Origin: UM-FILTER-40-17 sp032251335
GTDB taxonomy: Bacteria > Bacteroidota > Bacteroidia > Flavobacteriales > Flavobacteriaceae
Reading direction: 5' to 3'
NCBI GenBank assembly: GCA_032251335.1
Contig: JAVVDW010000005.1
Location: 62,001-126,000 of the forward strand
Length of the DNA stretch: 64,000 bases
In this document: in pieces, positions 61,275 to 64,000 of the stretch
Position numbering within the stretch: position 1 is the first letter of the stretch
How the letters are laid out: the number at the start of each line of letters is the position of its first letter
Notes under the pieces: model-generated
Databases searched by the model: none
The model's input: the letters and a program-made list of their open reading frames with translations, nothing else
Told to the model about the DNA's origin: nothing
Program-made: the position numbers and the translations under genes

Positions 61275-62714
61275 TTAAGCTTCTACTTTTTCTAGTTCAA
61301 CAGTGTGTCCTTGTCGTTTAAGGGTTCCCCACTTTTGTTTGTTGTTTACGATAAAATTAAAATACCCTTTCAAATATGAATACGTATTTATGGGATGAAA
61401 GAAGATGGGCTCCACCATGGAAATCAATATAAGCGAGCCTATTTCTTTAAGATTAGCATAATTCTTATAGAGCAATTCGTCAAAGAATATGGCAATCATG
61501 GTAACAGTCAGGTAGAACAAATAGACGAACAAAGTGATGTTGAGTAGGAATACAAAATCTACATTCAAAAAGAATATCCCCAGTAATAATACAATTAACC
61601 CCAACAACTCTACTATAGGCACCAAAAATTCGAATAGCAAGAAGTAGGGTAGAATCATAAAACCGGTTCTGCCGTATTTGGGATTAAACAACATCCCCTT
61701 GTGCATAGCCAGCGTCTGTATAAGACCTCTGCCCCATCTAGACCGTTGTTTGATTAAATCTTTGGCATTTCCGGGAACTTCTGTCCAGCACAAAGATTCG
61801 GGAATGTATTTTATTTCAAACTTTTGTTTCTTGTTGTACATAAGCTTGCGCATACGCGTTATAAGCTCCATGTCTTCTCCTAGTGATTTATGCCAATAAC
61901 CGCCGGCTTCTATGACGGTTTTCTTGTCAAACATCCCCAATCCGCCCGAAACGAGCAGCAATCCATTGAGCTGTGTCCACGCCATGCGGCCAAACATAAA
62001 AGACCTGATGTATTCCAACTCTTGAAACCGGGGGAACATTTTGGTAGGAAAATGCACCTTAGCCAAAAAACCTTCATCAACTTCGCAGGAGTTTGCAATT
62101 CTGATGCCGGCTCCGGATGCAATGACTTTGCCTTCACTTTCTATAAAGGGCTTGGCCAGTTTTATAATGGTATCTTTTTTCAAAATACAATCTACATCTG
62201 TGCACAAAAAAAGTGAGAACCTAGATGAATTAATGCCAGCGTTGGAAGCATCGGCCTTACTGCCTCCGTTTTCTTTGTCAACTACCAATAGATGGCTGTA
62301 AAGCGGATTGGTAGATTTATAATGCCCGCGAACGGGTTTTGTTTTGATATGTTCTTTGTAATAGAAATCAATTTTTGTGAGTTCAAATTCGTTGATGAGC
62401 TTCTCTAAGGTTTTATCGGTACTTCCGTCATTGATTATAATCACTTCAAAATTGGGGTAATTAAGCGACAAAAGCGACTTCACATTAAAGATGATGTTGG
62501 CTTCTTCATTAAAAGCAGGTGCTACGACAGAAACACCAGGCAGGTAAGTAGAATTTACCAAAACCTCTTCTCTGATAAAATTCTTGGCGTTAACATGTTT
62601 TTTTATGGCATAAAAAGACAACAAGGTCAGCATGACATAAATCACAATGTATGAGCCAGAAAATATGGCGATGAAAAATTCAAAGCCTCTGACAAAATCC
62701 TCCAGAAAGTCCAT
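61275..62714 (-). CDS. Processive family 2 glycosyltransferase (PgaC/BcsA-like)
   Basis: A 479-residue inner-membrane synthase. One helix at the N-terminus (17-36), the GT-A domain with DGSTD (96-100), DVD (173-175), GED (279-281) and QRSRW (323-327, the QxxRW motif of processive synthases), then three or four C-terminal helices (about 345-450). Enzymes of this kind polymerise and extrude beta-linked glycans such as poly-GlcNAc or hyaluronan-like chains. The product is unknown; no deacetylase (PgaB) is adjacent. Start ATG 62714, 10 bases after the HEAT gene. Confidence 0.9.
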   Translation of the reverse strand: MDFLEDFVRGFEFFIAIFSGSYIVIYVMLTLLSFYAIKKHVNAKNFIREEVLVNSTYLPGVSVVAPAFNEEANIIFNVKSLLSLNYPNFEVIIINDGSTDKTLEKLINEFELTKIDFYYKEHIKTKPVRGHYKSTNPLYSHLLVVDKENGGSKADASNAGINSSRFSLFLCTDVDCILKKDTIIKLAKPFIESEGKVIASGAGIRIANSCEVDEGFLAKVHFPTKMFPRFQELEYIRSFMFGRMAWTQLNGLLLVSGGLGMFDKKTVIEAGGYWHKSLGEDMELITRMRKLMYNKKQKFEIKYIPESLCWTEVPGNAKDLIKQRSRWGRGLIQTLAMHKGMLFNPKYGRTGFMILPYFLLFEFLVPIVELLGLIVLLLGIFFLNVDFVFLLNITLFVYLFYLTVTMIAIFFDELLYKNYANLKEIGSLILISMVEPIFFHPINTYSYLKGYFNFIVNNKQKWGTLKRQGHTVELEKVEA

Positions 62715-62724
62715 GAGTTGTATG

Positions 62725-63789
62725 TTAGGAAGTAAGATTAGCTACATGCCTTCGAATAAGGTCAATATCCTTATCTTCAGCAAAGTTAGCAATAAAATAG
62801 TCACTGTCTAAAATATTTAAACAAGAAACAACTTTTATTTTCTCATCTGAATCTATAAAATGATTTTGATGCAACAACATATCCAGAAAGTTAATAGATG
62901 CTGTAGATCCAATTTCAGACAAGGCATCCAAAATGGCTAATTTGTTAAGCTTGTCTTCGCGGTCATATAAATCAATCAATGAATCTTCTGCATTGGAGAT
63001 AGAAAGTTTCTTTATTGCCAAAATAGCCTCGTATCTTATAGTTCGCGAAGGGCTATTCAACAGTTTGATGATTTCACCGGCATTTTGGTTGTGGTTATAA
63101 AAACCCATTAATTTGAGTCCAATACGAACGATTGACTCATTCGAAGATAAAATCCACTTATCAATGTTTGAAGGTAATGAGAATTTCTTAGATTGAATCA
63201 AATCGACAATTTTGAGTTCGTCCACCAATCCTATCTTTTTGTTGTAATCTGCTAAAAACTCTATGTTTTCACTCGTCAAGGACAAGAAAGAAACAAAGGC
63301 GTCTGAACGAAGCTTTTCGTTTGAATGATACAGATAAGGCCGAATCAATTCTATACCTTTCGTGTAATTAAATACTTGAAAATGATATATACCAAGTGAT
63401 TTATGATGCCAACGCGAATCTTTAATGCAGCTTTCACTAAGCTTGTTTAGGTGTAAATCTTCATAAATCTTGTTCAGCATTTCTTTTTTACCACCTTTCA
63501 GGTTGAGTTGGTAATGAATCAGCGTATCCAATAAAATTTCTTTAACAAATTTCTTTTTGAAAGGCAACTCTCTTTTAATTTCATCTAAAATTTGTTCGTA
63601 CCCATCCGGAGACTTGACAAAAAGCAAGTTTGTAATAAATTCAGACGCGCGCATTTTGATTTCTTCAACACGCAACTTATTTTCTTCATAAACATACCTA
63701 TTGAGGAGCACAACGGCTACAAAAATCATGAAGGCTACAGCAGTAATAGGAATAAGGTATTGTACTAGCATATCTTTAACGAATTCCAT
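62725..63789 (-). CDS. Membrane-anchored HEAT-repeat protein of the polysaccharide operon
   Basis: A 354-residue protein. One membrane helix (about 11-31) is followed by a charged region and alpha-helical repeats, with HEAT-like units around 235-320 (SRTIRYEAILAIKKL; KLNKLAILDALSEIG). It is first in the operon with the processive glycosyltransferase and YaiO barrel. It may scaffold the synthase or sense a regulator. Similar HEAT / GT2 / YaiO trios occur in other flavobacteria as I recall; the function is not known to me. Confidence 0.78.
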   Translation of the reverse strand: MEFVKDMLVQYLIPITAVAFMIFVAVVLLNRYVYEENKLRVEEIKMRASEFITNLLFVKSPDGYEQILDEIKRELPFKKKFVKEILLDTLIHYQLNLKGGKKEMLNKIYEDLHLNKLSESCIKDSRWHHKSLGIYHFQVFNYTKGIELIRPYLYHSNEKLRSDAFVSFLSLTSENIEFLADYNKKIGLVDELKIVDLIQSKKFSLPSNIDKWILSSNESIVRIGLKLMGFYNHNQNAGEIIKLLNSPSRTIRYEAILAIKKLSISNAEDSLIDLYDREDKLNKLAILDALSEIGSTASINFLDMLLHQNHFIDSDEKIKVVSCLNILDSDYFIANFAEDKDIDLIRRHVANLTS

Positions 63790-63858
63790 TTGAGTTAGAG
63801 TTTAGAATTAAAGGCAATAGGTGTCAGCAAAGAGGTAAAAAATGGGGAATTCAATACA

Positions 63859-63866
63859 CAAATTTA
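63859..63866 (-). promoter_or_regulatory. -7 box of the HEAT-GT2-YaiO operon
   Basis: Minus-strand TAAATTTG (63866-63859) fits TAnnTTTG, about 70 bases upstream of ATG 63789. A TTTG at 63895-63892 lies 25 bases upstream of it, longer than the usual spacing. Confidence 0.4.
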
Positions 63867-63914
63867 TACACTTGTGCATGAACGAGATACACAAACACAC
63901 CTTTATTCGATTAA

Positions 63915-64000
63915 ATGTTAAAAAAATACGATGTATGGCACAAAGTCAACTTTTGGCGGTGCTTAAAACATCCATCTAAACTGCTGAATAGTAAAAAACA
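63915..64000 (+). CDS. Possible start of a gene running off the right edge
   Basis: From ATG 63915 the frame stays open for 28 codons to the end of the window (begins MLKKYDVWHKVNFW). It would be divergent from the HEAT gene and has an A/T-rich leader. The piece is too short to assign; it may be chance. Confidence 0.3.
   Translation, partial: MLKKYDVWHKVNFWRCLKHPSKLLNSKK

Overview
The window reads as chromosomal DNA of a Bacteroidota bacterium, most likely family Flavobacteriaceae. The signs are: an AT-rich sequence; start codons preceded by A-rich leaders rather than Shine-Dalgarno boxes; many -7 boxes of the Bacteroidota type TAnnTTTG; a C-terminal type IX secretion sorting domain on a CotH-like protein; a SusB-type GH97 enzyme; a BlaR1-like peptidase fused to a TonB-type tail; and a large set of SusB/TPR/outer-membrane barrel proteins. 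There is no prophage, integrase, transposase or CRISPR array. Gene density is high and most genes are housekeeping.

Layout. 1-770: two halves of a YeeE/YedE-type sulfur-compound transporter separated by a 90-base repeat. 823-6558: inorganic pyrophosphatase, a giant outer-membrane metallophosphoesterase with a kinase-like centre and an Omp85-like barrel, and, divergent from it, an HD phosphohydrolase fused to a Pycsar-type membrane domain. 6855-11969: a TetR / ABC / HlyD / TolC export operon whose ABC ATPase is badly degenerate. 11966-29422: CoA-transferase, two full-length UvrA proteins, a Tyr/His-rich exported protein, a Spy-like protein, recG, clpC, gyrA and a TPR protein. 29471-33403: a LOG-family protein and a gluconate module (permease plus a fused gluconokinase/6-phosphogluconate dehydrogenase). 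33404-34158: a gene-free repeat island. 34159-40661: BlaI/BlaR-like pair, TPR protein, CrcB fluoride channel, and a nitrogen operon (P-II, AmtB, porin). 40829-51760: DUF4286, rsmA, glyA, fahA, an envelope barrel protein, a GNAT protein, recF, a YfgM-like TPR protein, ribH, tRNA-Leu, a DinB-like protein and guaB. 51828-64000: a CotH/T9SS gene broken by one in-frame amber codon, recR, a glycosyltransferase, an E2 acyltransferase, an esterase, a GH97 glucosidase, and a three-gene polysaccharide-type operon (HEAT protein, processive GT2, YaiO barrel).

The most unusual structure is a ~90-base element present three times (once before the second YeeE half, twice in tandem before the BlaI-like gene). 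Every copy starts with ATGAAA, ends just before the ATGAAA of the next unit or gene, and folds into the same long hairpin; one base pair changes from G-C to A-T between copies, which is compensatory. It looks like a small element that sits exactly at start codons and supplies a new translation-initiation region. Second in interest are the phosphatase/kinase-like/barrel protein facing the HD-PycTM protein, and the export ABC protein that keeps Walker A but has lost the other ATPase motifs.

All function calls rest on reading the translated sequences and on remembered family features; no database search was possible.
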